Source: Candidatus Omnitrophota bacterium (GTDB lineage: Bacteria > Hinthialibacterota > Hinthialibacteria > Hinthialibacterales > JAKPRU01). From it: 13,459 nt of DNA. The stretch is from assembly GCA_029557025.1 (NCBI GenBank), contig JAKPRU010000732.1, positions 1 to 13,459 on the forward strand. Direction: 5' to 3'. A program made the translations under genes and the position numbers. The notes below the pieces were generated by a model. It was not told where the DNA came from. It saw only the letters and a program-made list of their open reading frames with translations, and ran no database searches. Positions 7,424 through 13,381 of this stretch are shown here, one piece after another. Every line of letters begins with the position of its first letter. Within the stretch, counting starts at the first letter, position 1.

Positions 7424-8158
7424 GAGTGTATCTCCTGTTTCGGGTAATGCTTTTCTTACGCCCTCACGCATCTGTTCTTCATTGATCTTCTCTGTCGCGT
7501 ACCCCACATATTCTAATACGGTTTGCAGGAAATCCATAATATCCTGTTCTTTCGCCAGTTCCGCAAACAGACTCCCGATCCGCACAAACCGCTCCCCGAA
7601 ATCCTCCTCATAAATATGCTTCATCAACAGCAAGATAATCCGCGACAGGACCCGCCCCCGAATCTCCTCTTCACTATACCGCGACAAATCGTACAGGCAA
7701 AACTCGAAGGATGGAATGAACTTTGAAAATCCTTCTACCCTTGGGAACAGTGCGGCAAAATTCGTTTTCCCATACCACCGTTTCTTGCCGTGATAGAACA
7801 CAATCGGAACGATCGGCGGAAAGCGACGGAACCCCTTTTCCTGGCGTGACCGTTCCCAGATTCGGACCATGTATCGCAGCAGATCGAACACCACATAAGG
7901 TTCCGGATGGCTCTTGTGTTCAAAAAGAATATAAACAAAAGCCTCCTCTCCCGTTCGGAGTTTTGCTTTGTAAACCAGGTCCGAGACATATTTCCGCAGC
8001 TCGGCATTCACAAACGACTCACCCGTAGATTCCAGACTCCCTGGCATCAGGTAGGTAGCAATCTCCGGAAGGTTGTTGAAAAGGATGTCCTCGACCGTCT
8101 CCCGGTCGGAGAACACTTTCCTGAAAAAACTGTCGTGCGGCTGGATTGGCTCGGTCAT
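7154..8158 (-). CDS. Rpn-family recombination-promoting nuclease / YhgA-like PD-(D/E)XK protein
   Basis: Protein of 334 aa, the usual length for the Rpn (PF04754) family. It opens with the family signature HDSFFRKVFSDRETVEDIL (9-27), then D60 in VSDLVYKAK and the ExK active-site motif E80-H-K82 in LFEHKSHPEP, then LLRYMVRIWE (93-102) and PPIVPIVFYHGKKRW (114-128). This is a complete PD-(D/E)XK nuclease core. Residues 246-334 form a separate C-terminal region with four GMEK repeats (257-273), a probable coiled coil and a charged tail. Family members cut DNA, can be toxic, and have been linked to recombination and phage defence. The start ATG (8158) overlaps the miaB stop (ATGA) and has no Shine-Dalgarno sequence, so translation probably depends on ribosomes finishing miaB. 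An internal ATG with a strong Shine-Dalgarno sequence lies at codon 246 (annotated separately). Confidence 0.92.
   Translation of the reverse strand: MTEPIQPHDSFFRKVFSDRETVEDILFNNLPEIATYLMPGSLESTGESFVNAELRKYVSDLVYKAKLRTGEEAFVYILFEHKSHPEPYVVFDLLRYMVRIWERSRQEKGFRRFPPIVPIVFYHGKKRWYGKTNFAALFPRVEGFSKFIPSFEFCLYDLSRYSEEEIRGRVLSRIILLLMKHIYEEDFGERFVRIGSLFAELAKEQDIMDFLQTVLEYVGYATEKINEEQMREGVRKALPETGDTLMPTIFERIRNEGMEKGMEKGMEKGMEKGLELGRVEGLREGIRLALELKFGDAGLSLTPRVDRIESIERLEEIKDTLRKAKSLDEMESLL
7341..7388. repeat. 4 x 12-bp in-frame tandem repeat inside rpn
   Basis: Four 12-bp units on the + strand (CCCTTCTCCATT, CCTTTCTCCATT twice, CCCTTCTCCATT) encode four MEKG/GMEK units of the Rpn protein. Units differ only at one position. 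Because each is 12 bp, slippage would add or remove four residues without shifting the frame. Such MEKG runs are common in Rpn family C-termini. Confidence 0.85.
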
Positions 8159-9501
8159 CGTGCCGAATAAGATACAACATCCCCGAACAGGGTATAGGAA
8201 GTTGTCTGCGTGATCCGAACACAGAGAATGTCGCCCGGCTGGGCATCGGGAGAGACTCCCGACACCTTGACAGTCTTGCCCTGGCGCGACCGGCCGTCCC
8301 AGCCGGAATGCCTTCGCTTGTCGGCGGAAGGCTGGTCGAGCATCACTTCCAGCGTTTCTCCGAGTAAAAGTTGATTGATTTCCCGGCTGGTTTGATGTTG
8401 GAGTTCGATCACCCGGGCCAGTCGGCGAGCCTTAGTTTCCTCGTCAAGATGCTCCGACAACGTGGCGGCATAAGTGCCGGGTCGGATCGAGTATTTGAAC
8501 ATGAACGCGCTGTCCCAGCGGACTCGCCGCATAAGATCCACAGTCTCCTCAAAATCGCTCTCGGTCTCTCCGGGGAAACCGACGATCAGGTCCGTGGAAA
8601 TCGCCGGTTGATACGCTGTGGAAACCCCGCTAAAAATCTCCCGAAACCGGTCGATGATTCGCAGGTAATCCTCTCGCGTATGGTTCCGACGCATGGCTGA
8701 GAGGATTCGGTTGGAGCCGCTCTGGACCGGCAGATGAAATTGTTCACAGACTTTCTCTAAATCGCGTAACGCAAACAGCAACCTCTCATTCGTATCCGCC
8801 GGATGAGAGGTGGTAAACCGGATTCGCCGAAGCCCCTCGATAGCATTCACTTTCTCCAGCAGATCCACGAAACCCATATCATCGTATCGGTAGGAATTCA
8901 CGGTTTGCCCCAATAGAGTCACCTCCCGATAACCGCGATCCACAAGTCGACAGATTTCATCCAGCACATGCTGTGGAGATCGGGACCGTTCCGGGCCACG
9001 TGTGTCCGGTACAACACAATAGGAACATCGTCGGTTACAACCCTTCATAATCGTGACAAAACACGGATAGGAAACCGGGCCGTCAGTTGGGACAAAATCT
9101 TCCCGGTCCTCGATATCCAGCATGGAGAGTTCGATAATCGGCCGCTCGTGATTCTCCAAGCGGGCCAGCAAGTGAGGGAGCCTGCTCAATGCCGCCGGAC
9201 CGAGAACCAGGTCAATATAGTCTCTCTCCTTCAGCAGATTCTCGCCGTGCTTCTGAGCCATGCAACCACAAACCGCGATGTACCGGATGACGCCCCGGCT
9301 CTTGAGTGTTTTCAGATGCCCCAATTGCCCCAGGACACGGGTCTCGGCCCCACGTCGCACGGAGCATGTATTGATCAAAGCAATATCCGCTTCCTGCACC
9401 GCCGGAACTGTCTCATGCCCATAAGCACGCAGAATCCCTGCTATCGACTCGGAGTCGTATACATTCATCTGACAACCGAAGGTTTGAAGGTGAAATTTCA
9501 T
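8155..9501 (-). CDS. miaB: tRNA-2-methylthio-N6-dimethylallyladenosine synthase
   Basis: Protein of 448 aa, normal for MiaB. The N-terminal UPF0004/MTTase domain carries the three cluster-binding cysteines C10 (QTFGCQMN), C46 (INTCSVR) and C80 (AVCGCMAQ). The radical-SAM core has the CxxxCxxC motif C155-C159-C162 in MKGCNRRCSYCVVPDTRG, followed by LLGQTVNSY, TTSHP, HLPVQSGS, MRRNHTREDY and DLIVGFPGETESDFE. The C-terminal TRAM RNA-binding domain follows from ~375, with RSRQGKTVKV and PGDILCVRI. FGCQMN and the MRRNHTREDY form separate it from MtaB and RimO. The enzyme uses two 4Fe-4S clusters and SAM to methylthiolate i6A37 of tRNAs in the cytosol, improving decoding of U-starting codons. The start at ATG 9501 has a weak ribosome-binding site. 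It is 49 nt behind the lipoprotein gene, and its TGA overlaps the rpn start by 4 nt. Confidence 0.97.
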   Translation of the reverse strand: MKFHLQTFGCQMNVYDSESIAGILRAYGHETVPAVQEADIALINTCSVRRGAETRVLGQLGHLKTLKSRGVIRYIAVCGCMAQKHGENLLKERDYIDLVLGPAALSRLPHLLARLENHERPIIELSMLDIEDREDFVPTDGPVSYPCFVTIMKGCNRRCSYCVVPDTRGPERSRSPQHVLDEICRLVDRGYREVTLLGQTVNSYRYDDMGFVDLLEKVNAIEGLRRIRFTTSHPADTNERLLFALRDLEKVCEQFHLPVQSGSNRILSAMRRNHTREDYLRIIDRFREIFSGVSTAYQPAISTDLIVGFPGETESDFEETVDLMRRVRWDSAFMFKYSIRPGTYAATLSEHLDEETKARRLARVIELQHQTSREINQLLLGETLEVMLDQPSADKRRHSGWDGRSRQGKTVKVSGVSPDAQPGDILCVRITQTTSYTLFGDVVSYSAR

Positions 9502-9517
9502 GATGCGCAGGTAATAT

Positions 9518-9538
9518 CGGCATTCCGGCAGTATGCCG
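9518..9538 (-). promoter_or_regulatory. Small hairpin in the lipoprotein-miaB gap
   Basis: CGGCAT (9518-9523) pairs with ATGCCG (9533-9538) around a 9-nt loop. An alternative inner pairing CGGCA (9526-9530) / TGCCG (9534-9538) is also possible. It lies in the 49-nt gap just ahead of miaB. No T-run follows, so it is not an obvious terminator. It could be an mRNA-processing or stability site, or a decayed copy of the 2717-2735 repeat. Confidence 0.25.
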
Positions 9539-9550
9539 TGATTAAACTCA

Positions 9551-10081
9551 TTATTCCGATTTGGATTTCAGTTTGCCGGATTTCTTCAAAGAGTTGATGA
9601 TTCGTTCGTCATTCCTCAGGTCCTTTCCCGAAAAGAACTGAGGAGCAGGGTATCCCGTCTCAAAATAGATCGTATTTATCTTGCGATTTTCGCGGAAAAT
9701 AGGATTGGTCCAAATGACAATGCCGGAATATTCATTCGAAGACAAAGATGTCCAAAACGCCCCGGGATAAATCGGTTGCCCATCTACACAGACCACAAAA
9801 GGCATCCCGGACACCGGCGGTCGCAATTCCTTAAAGCGGTGGAATGCCTCTTCGGTCAATTCCATTGCATACTCTTCAGGATCGTAAGAGACGATGTCTT
9901 TCTCAGAGAGAAAGGGCGATGGATTGAGCGACAATTTCCGAAGATCCGCTTTCTGCAGATCGCTTGCTGATACATCGCCTGCAGGGAAATAGATGGCAAA
10001 TCCTTCGTGTCCGGATTCATCGCAACTAAGGCAAAAGCATCCCGCCAGGACAATTCCTATGACCGCGACAAATGGTTTCAT
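9551..10081 (-). CDS. Putative lipoprotein of unknown function
   Basis: Protein of 176 aa from ATG 10081. The frame is open further upstream inside valS, but this start is supported by an ATGA overlap with the valS stop and because it places a signal sequence at residue 1. The N-terminus MKPFVAVIGIVLAGC has a textbook lipobox (L12-A13-G14-C15), so the mature protein should be lipid-anchored at Cys15. The mature part (FAIYFPAGDVSASDLQ, LSEKDIVSYDPEEYAMELTEEAF, PFVVCVDGQPIYPGAFWTSLSSNEYSGIVI) looks like a compact alpha/beta domain: two beta strands around a helix rich in Leu/Glu, then strand-turn-strand. I do not recognise a named family. The 'DI.SYD...ELT.EA..R' pattern faintly recalls SecD-type periplasmic head segments, but this is weak. 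The C-terminus is lysine-rich (KKSGKLKSKSE). Confidence 0.8.
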   Translation of the reverse strand: MKPFVAVIGIVLAGCFCLSCDESGHEGFAIYFPAGDVSASDLQKADLRKLSLNPSPFLSEKDIVSYDPEEYAMELTEEAFHRFKELRPPVSGMPFVVCVDGQPIYPGAFWTSLSSNEYSGIVIWTNPIFRENRKINTIYFETGYPAPQFFSGKDLRNDERIINSLKKSGKLKSKSE

Positions 10082-12744
10082 GTCCGTAACGAGGCCACTT
10101 TGCGCCGGATCAGTTCGAGTTCCTCTTCCGCCTGGGCCAGAACGGTTCGTTCCTTTTCGACAACCTGTGCGGGGGCCTTGCCGACAAACTGCTCGTTGCT
10201 CAATTTCGCCCGACGACGCTCGGTGTCCTGCTCCAGCCGGATCAATTGTTTCTCCAACCGTGCGTATTCTTTTTCCCACACCTCTTCCGGCCAGAGAACG
10301 CGAATCTCGATTCCATCCACTAGGCCGGATGAGGAAGCCGGTTTCTCCTCCCATTTATTCAGAACGCGCAGGTCCTCATTCAGGTTGCACAGGGGACGCA
10401 TATCCGCCCAATATCGACGCAGGAATCCGTCCTGCTGTCCGTCCCGAATCAGGAATTCCACATTGGTTTGTACGGATGGCGCAATCCCCAATTCGCCCCG
10501 GATATTTCGAATCGTATAGAGAATCTTACGAAATCGGTCGGCATCCCGTTCCAAATCTTTCTCGACCAGTGAAAAATCCGGTTTTGGATAGGCGGCAACC
10601 ATGATACTGGGGATATCGGACTGTTCCGTGCAACCGATCTTCCGAAGCATCTGCCAGATTTCTTCCGTGAGGAACGGCATGAACGGGTGCATGAGCCGCA
10701 GTGTGCTTTCCAGGACGAATAACGCGGTTTGCTGGGCCGCTGCTCTTTCCGTCGGATCTTCTCCGTACAGGCGACGCTTAATCAATTCGAGATACCAATC
10801 GCAGTACTCATGCCAAACGAATTGATACACCGCCTCCGCGGCCTCGTTGAATTTGTATTCGCGCATCCCTTTGACCGTCGCATCAATGGCGTGCTGCAAA
10901 CGCGAACGAATCCATCGATCCGGCCAGGACAGGTTGAATTGCGCCTCTCGAAATGCTTTCCCGTCAAAGTGATTCTCATCGACCGTGGCAAGAATCAGCC
11001 GTGCCGCATTCCAGATTTTGTTGGTGAAATTGCGATAGCCCTCAATGCGTTCTTCCGCCAGGTTGATGTTCCTTCCCTGCGCGGCCATGATGGAAAGCGT
11101 AAACCGCATGGCATCGACACCGTACTTGTCGATCACATCAATTGGGTCGATGGCATTGCCCAGAGACTTGGACATCTTGCGGCCCTGCGCATCCCGCACG
11201 AGCGCCGTGATGTAGACTTCACGGAACGGGACATCGCCCATGATATGAAGGCCCATCATCATCATGCGGGCCACCCAGAAATAGATAATGTCGTGCGCCG
11301 TCACCAGCACACTGGTGGGATAGAACGCTTCGAGTTCCGGTGTCTGTTCGGGCCATCCCATTGTGGAAAACGGCCAGAGGGCCGAGGAAAACCAGGTATC
11401 CAACACATCGGGGTCTTGCTGGATGTTTGTGCTTCCGCAATGCGCGCATTTGTCCGGGTCTTTCACGGTAACGGTCTCTTTGCCGCAATCGCCGCAGTTC
11501 CAGACCGGAATACGGTGCCCCCACCAGATCTGACGGGAAATACACCAGTCCCGCACATTCTCCACCCAACCGAAAAAGGTGTTTTCCCACATTTTCGGGA
11601 TAAACACCGTGCGCCCGTCACGGACCGCCCGGATCGGCTCCTCCATGAGCGGCTTCATTTTCACGAACCATTGAAGCGAGAGAAACGGCTCGATCAGCGT
11701 CTCACAGCGATAACACACGCCTACGCGATGACTCAGGTTTTCGACCTTCTCAATCAGTCCCTGCGCCTTGAGATCCTCCAGGACTTTCCGACGGGCCTCC
11801 ATTCGATCCAGCCCGGCGTATGGCCCCCCGTTCTCATTGATCGTCGCATCACTGTTGAAGATATTGATAATCTGCAAGTTATGACGTTTGCCGATCTCAA
11901 AGTCGTTGATATCGTGCGCCGGGGTAACTTTGAGCGCACCCGTGCCGAACGCACGATCCACATAAGAGTCTGCAATCACAGGGATCTTTCGGTTGAGAAG
12001 CGGAAGAATCACTTCCCGCCCGGCAATGTCTTTGTATCGCTCGTCTTCCGGGTGAACCGCAACCGCCGTATCGCCCAGCATGGTCTCAGGCCGGGTGGTA
12101 GCGATGATAAGAGCGCCCGACGCATCGGCATAAGGATATCGGATGTAATAGAACGCTCCCTGTTCGTCGATATATTCCACCTCGTCATCGGAGATGGCGG
12201 TGTGACACCGGGGACACCAGTTCACCAGGTATGTGTCCCGGTAAATGTAGCCTTCGTGATAAAGACGGACAAACACCTCGCGCACCGCTGCCGAAAGGCC
12301 CTCATCCATGGTGAATCGCTCCCGCGCCCAGTCGCAGGAGCAGCCCATGTATCGCAGCTGACGAATAATCGTGCCGCCATATTCCTCTTTCCATTGCCAA
12401 ATCCGCTCAATCATTTTCTCCCGGCCAAGGTCATGGCGCGTGATTCCCTCCGCCTGAAGAGCCTTTTCGACCACATTCTGTGTGGCGATTCCCGCGTGAT
12501 CCGTGCCCGGCATCCAGAGCACCGTGTCCCCTTCCATCCTGCGCCATCGGCAGAGGACATCCTGAAGCGTATTGTTCAGCGCGTGGCCGATATGCAGCCG
12601 CCCGGTGATATTCGGTGGGGGAATGACAATGCTGTAACAAGGTTTCCCTTCATCCAAACGGGCATGAAACAGGTCATGTTTTTCCCAGAACGCATACCAC
12701 TGCTCGCGGGAGGCGGCAGGATCATATCGTGTCGGCAGTTCCAT
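10078..12744 (-). CDS. valS: Valine--tRNA ligase
   Basis: Protein of 888 aa, a normal bacterial ValRS length, from ATG 12744 with GAGGG 6 nt upstream. Class-I signature PPNITGRLHIGHALN puts HIGH at 51-54; KMSKS is at 523-527 in DAQGRKMSKSLGN. The CP1 editing domain spans ~200-350 (IIATTRPETMLGDTAVAVHPEDERY and the FGTGALKVTPAHDINDFEIG region) and hydrolyses Thr-tRNAVal. Four cysteine pairs suggest bound zinc: CPRC 177-180, CYRC 344-347, CGDC 417-420, CAHC 433-436. The anticodon-binding helical domain follows ~600-770. The end (~820-888, KEYARLEKQLIRLEQDTERRRAKL...EEELELIRRKVASL) is the C-terminal coiled-coil arm that contacts the tRNA elbow. It charges tRNAVal with valine using ATP in the cytosol. 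Its TGA overlaps the lipoprotein ATG by 4 nt, and the NIL gene lies 27 nt upstream. The leader of the operon is too short for a T-box. Confidence 0.98.
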   Translation of the reverse strand: MELPTRYDPAASREQWYAFWEKHDLFHARLDEGKPCYSIVIPPPNITGRLHIGHALNNTLQDVLCRWRRMEGDTVLWMPGTDHAGIATQNVVEKALQAEGITRHDLGREKMIERIWQWKEEYGGTIIRQLRYMGCSCDWARERFTMDEGLSAAVREVFVRLYHEGYIYRDTYLVNWCPRCHTAISDDEVEYIDEQGAFYYIRYPYADASGALIIATTRPETMLGDTAVAVHPEDERYKDIAGREVILPLLNRKIPVIADSYVDRAFGTGALKVTPAHDINDFEIGKRHNLQIINIFNSDATINENGGPYAGLDRMEARRKVLEDLKAQGLIEKVENLSHRVGVCYRCETLIEPFLSLQWFVKMKPLMEEPIRAVRDGRTVFIPKMWENTFFGWVENVRDWCISRQIWWGHRIPVWNCGDCGKETVTVKDPDKCAHCGSTNIQQDPDVLDTWFSSALWPFSTMGWPEQTPELEAFYPTSVLVTAHDIIYFWVARMMMMGLHIMGDVPFREVYITALVRDAQGRKMSKSLGNAIDPIDVIDKYGVDAMRFTLSIMAAQGRNINLAEERIEGYRNFTNKIWNAARLILATVDENHFDGKAFREAQFNLSWPDRWIRSRLQHAIDATVKGMREYKFNEAAEAVYQFVWHEYCDWYLELIKRRLYGEDPTERAAAQQTALFVLESTLRLMHPFMPFLTEEIWQMLRKIGCTEQSDIPSIMVAAYPKPDFSLVEKDLERDADRFRKILYTIRNIRGELGIAPSVQTNVEFLIRDGQQDGFLRRYWADMRPLCNLNEDLRVLNKWEEKPASSSGLVDGIEIRVLWPEEVWEKEYARLEKQLIRLEQDTERRRAKLSNEQFVGKAPAQVVEKERTVLAQAEEELELIRRKVASLRT

Positions 12745-12771
12745 GATTCCCTCGTGTCCTCAGTGGCTCCG

Positions 12772-12999
12772 TTAACGGTTGCCCAGAACCTTAATGGTCC
12801 CCTTTTCCTGAAAAAGACGAATGGCGTGTTCGATTTGTTCCTCACTGCCCTGGAGGTCAAGAACAAACTCGGCGCAGTGCTGGTCAACTTTGGCTGATGT
12901 GATCGCGGGAGTCACCCCCGACATCCTGGAAATGTTGAAAATAACCGGTTCCTGAACCAGGTCCTGGGGAAAAGCCACATGCACCGTTTTGACAGCCAT
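12772..12999 (-). CDS. Small stand-alone NIL-domain protein
   Basis: Protein of 75 aa from ATG 12999 (MAVKTVHVAFPQDL...). An in-frame ATG at 13023 would add eight residues but would lie only about 14 nt from the predicted transcription start; GAGG sits ~11 nt before the chosen start. The whole chain is one NIL domain (PF09383, ferredoxin-like ACT-related fold): strand VHVAFPQDLVQEPVIFNISR, then GVTPAITSAKVDQHCAEFVLDLQGSEEQIEHAIRLFQEKGTIKVL. In MetN ABC ATPases this domain is a C-terminal regulatory module that binds methionine. Stand-alone copies are common in anaerobes and candidate phyla and have no fixed role. It is the first gene of the operon, 27 nt ahead of valS. An amino-acid-sensing role next to an aminoacyl-tRNA synthetase is only a guess. 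Confidence 0.82.
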   Translation of the reverse strand: MAVKTVHVAFPQDLVQEPVIFNISRMSGVTPAITSAKVDQHCAEFVLDLQGSEEQIEHAIRLFQEKGTIKVLGNR

Positions 13000-13043
13000 T
13001 GTCCGATATCCTCGTTCTCGCATCGATAAAGTGGGAACTTCAT

Positions 13044-13072
13044 AGGATATCGATCTCCACCGTTCCGGTCAA
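13044..13072 (-). promoter_or_regulatory. Candidate sigma70-type promoter for the NIL-valS operon
   Basis: On the - strand TTGACC (13072-13067) and TATCCT (13049-13044) are separated by exactly 17 nt. Transcription would start near 13037, giving a leader of about 38 nt to the NIL start. That is too short for a T-box or other large leader element, so none is expected. The surrounding stretch 13073-13151 shows no other clear element. Confidence 0.58.
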
Positions 13073-13151
13073 CCCAAATTGGCGTTTCTGCTTCTGTACG
13101 GGGAGGAGGTTGGCCTATCGGGAGCGGTGTCGGGCGGGAAGCGTGATTGTT

Positions 13152-13310
13152 TCACGATTGAGCGGAATGCGGGGTCGCCATTGCTCTCTGGAGGATTTCG
13201 ATGATCGCGGCGATAACGTTCTTGAATGCCTCCTCCTTGAGCCTGCCGACTTCGGTCTCCATCAAAGAACTGTTGGCTGTGAAACCCGGATTTCTCACGG
13301 GTAGCCATTT
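13152..13310 (-). pseudogene. Truncated or degraded small ORF abutting the IS edge
   Basis: On the - strand a frame opens directly after a stop at 13313-13311 and runs to TGA at 13154-13152. Possible starts are GTG 13298 (48 aa) and ATG 13262 (36 aa); neither has a Shine-Dalgarno sequence. From ATG 13262 the product reads METEVGRLKEEAFKNVIAAI, then IEILQRAMATPHSAQS, a good amphipathic helix. Third-codon GC in those 36 codons is 27/36, as expected for a real gene here. The overlapping frame that gives a 79-aa product from ATG 13308 has a much less gene-like codon pattern. The frame begins exactly where the IS-like inverted repeat ends, so a likely reading is the 3' remnant of a gene cut by the insertion. 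Family not recognised. Confidence 0.3.
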
Positions 13311-13313
13311 TTA

Positions 13314-13381
13314 AAGGTCACCTTTTATGGCATAAATAGAGTTGTGATAAGAACTTATTTGTATGCCAAGAAGGTGACCTT
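13314..13381 (+). repeat. Imperfect inverted repeat in front of the IS1380-like transposase gene
   Basis: AAGGTCACCTT (13314-13324) is the exact reverse complement of AAGGTGACCTT (13371-13381). Inside it, TGGCATA (13328-13334) pairs with TATGCCA (13362-13368), and ATAAG (13347-13351) with CTTAT (13354-13358). Together these give an almost continuous stem of over 20 bp. The right arm contains the transposase Shine-Dalgarno sequence (AAGG, 7 nt before ATG 13382). It probably covers the left end of the element. The exact terminal repeat cannot be set without the right end, which is outside the window. Confidence 0.6.

Noticed and set aside
10082..10354. 91-codon N-terminal extension of the lipoprotein into valS
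   Set aside because: It overlaps the valS coding sequence on the same strand in another frame; the signal sequence and lipobox begin exactly at ATG 10081, which overlaps the valS stop.
10729..12897. Very long (722-codon) open frame on the + strand opposite valS
   Set aside because: It lies almost entirely antisense to a complete, motif-rich valS; its translation shows no family pattern and is rich in His/Arg/Pro, as expected for a mirror frame of a coding sequence.
13000..13043. T-box or other riboswitch in front of the NIL-valS operon
   Set aside because: The predicted transcription start leaves a leader of only ~38 nt, with no room for specifier or antiterminator stems.
13069..13308. 79-codon - strand frame starting at ATG 13308
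   Set aside because: Its codon use is unlike neighbouring genes and the product is low-complexity Arg/Ser/Pro-rich. The overlapping frame ending at 13152 has high third-position GC and a helix-forming product, so that frame is preferred.
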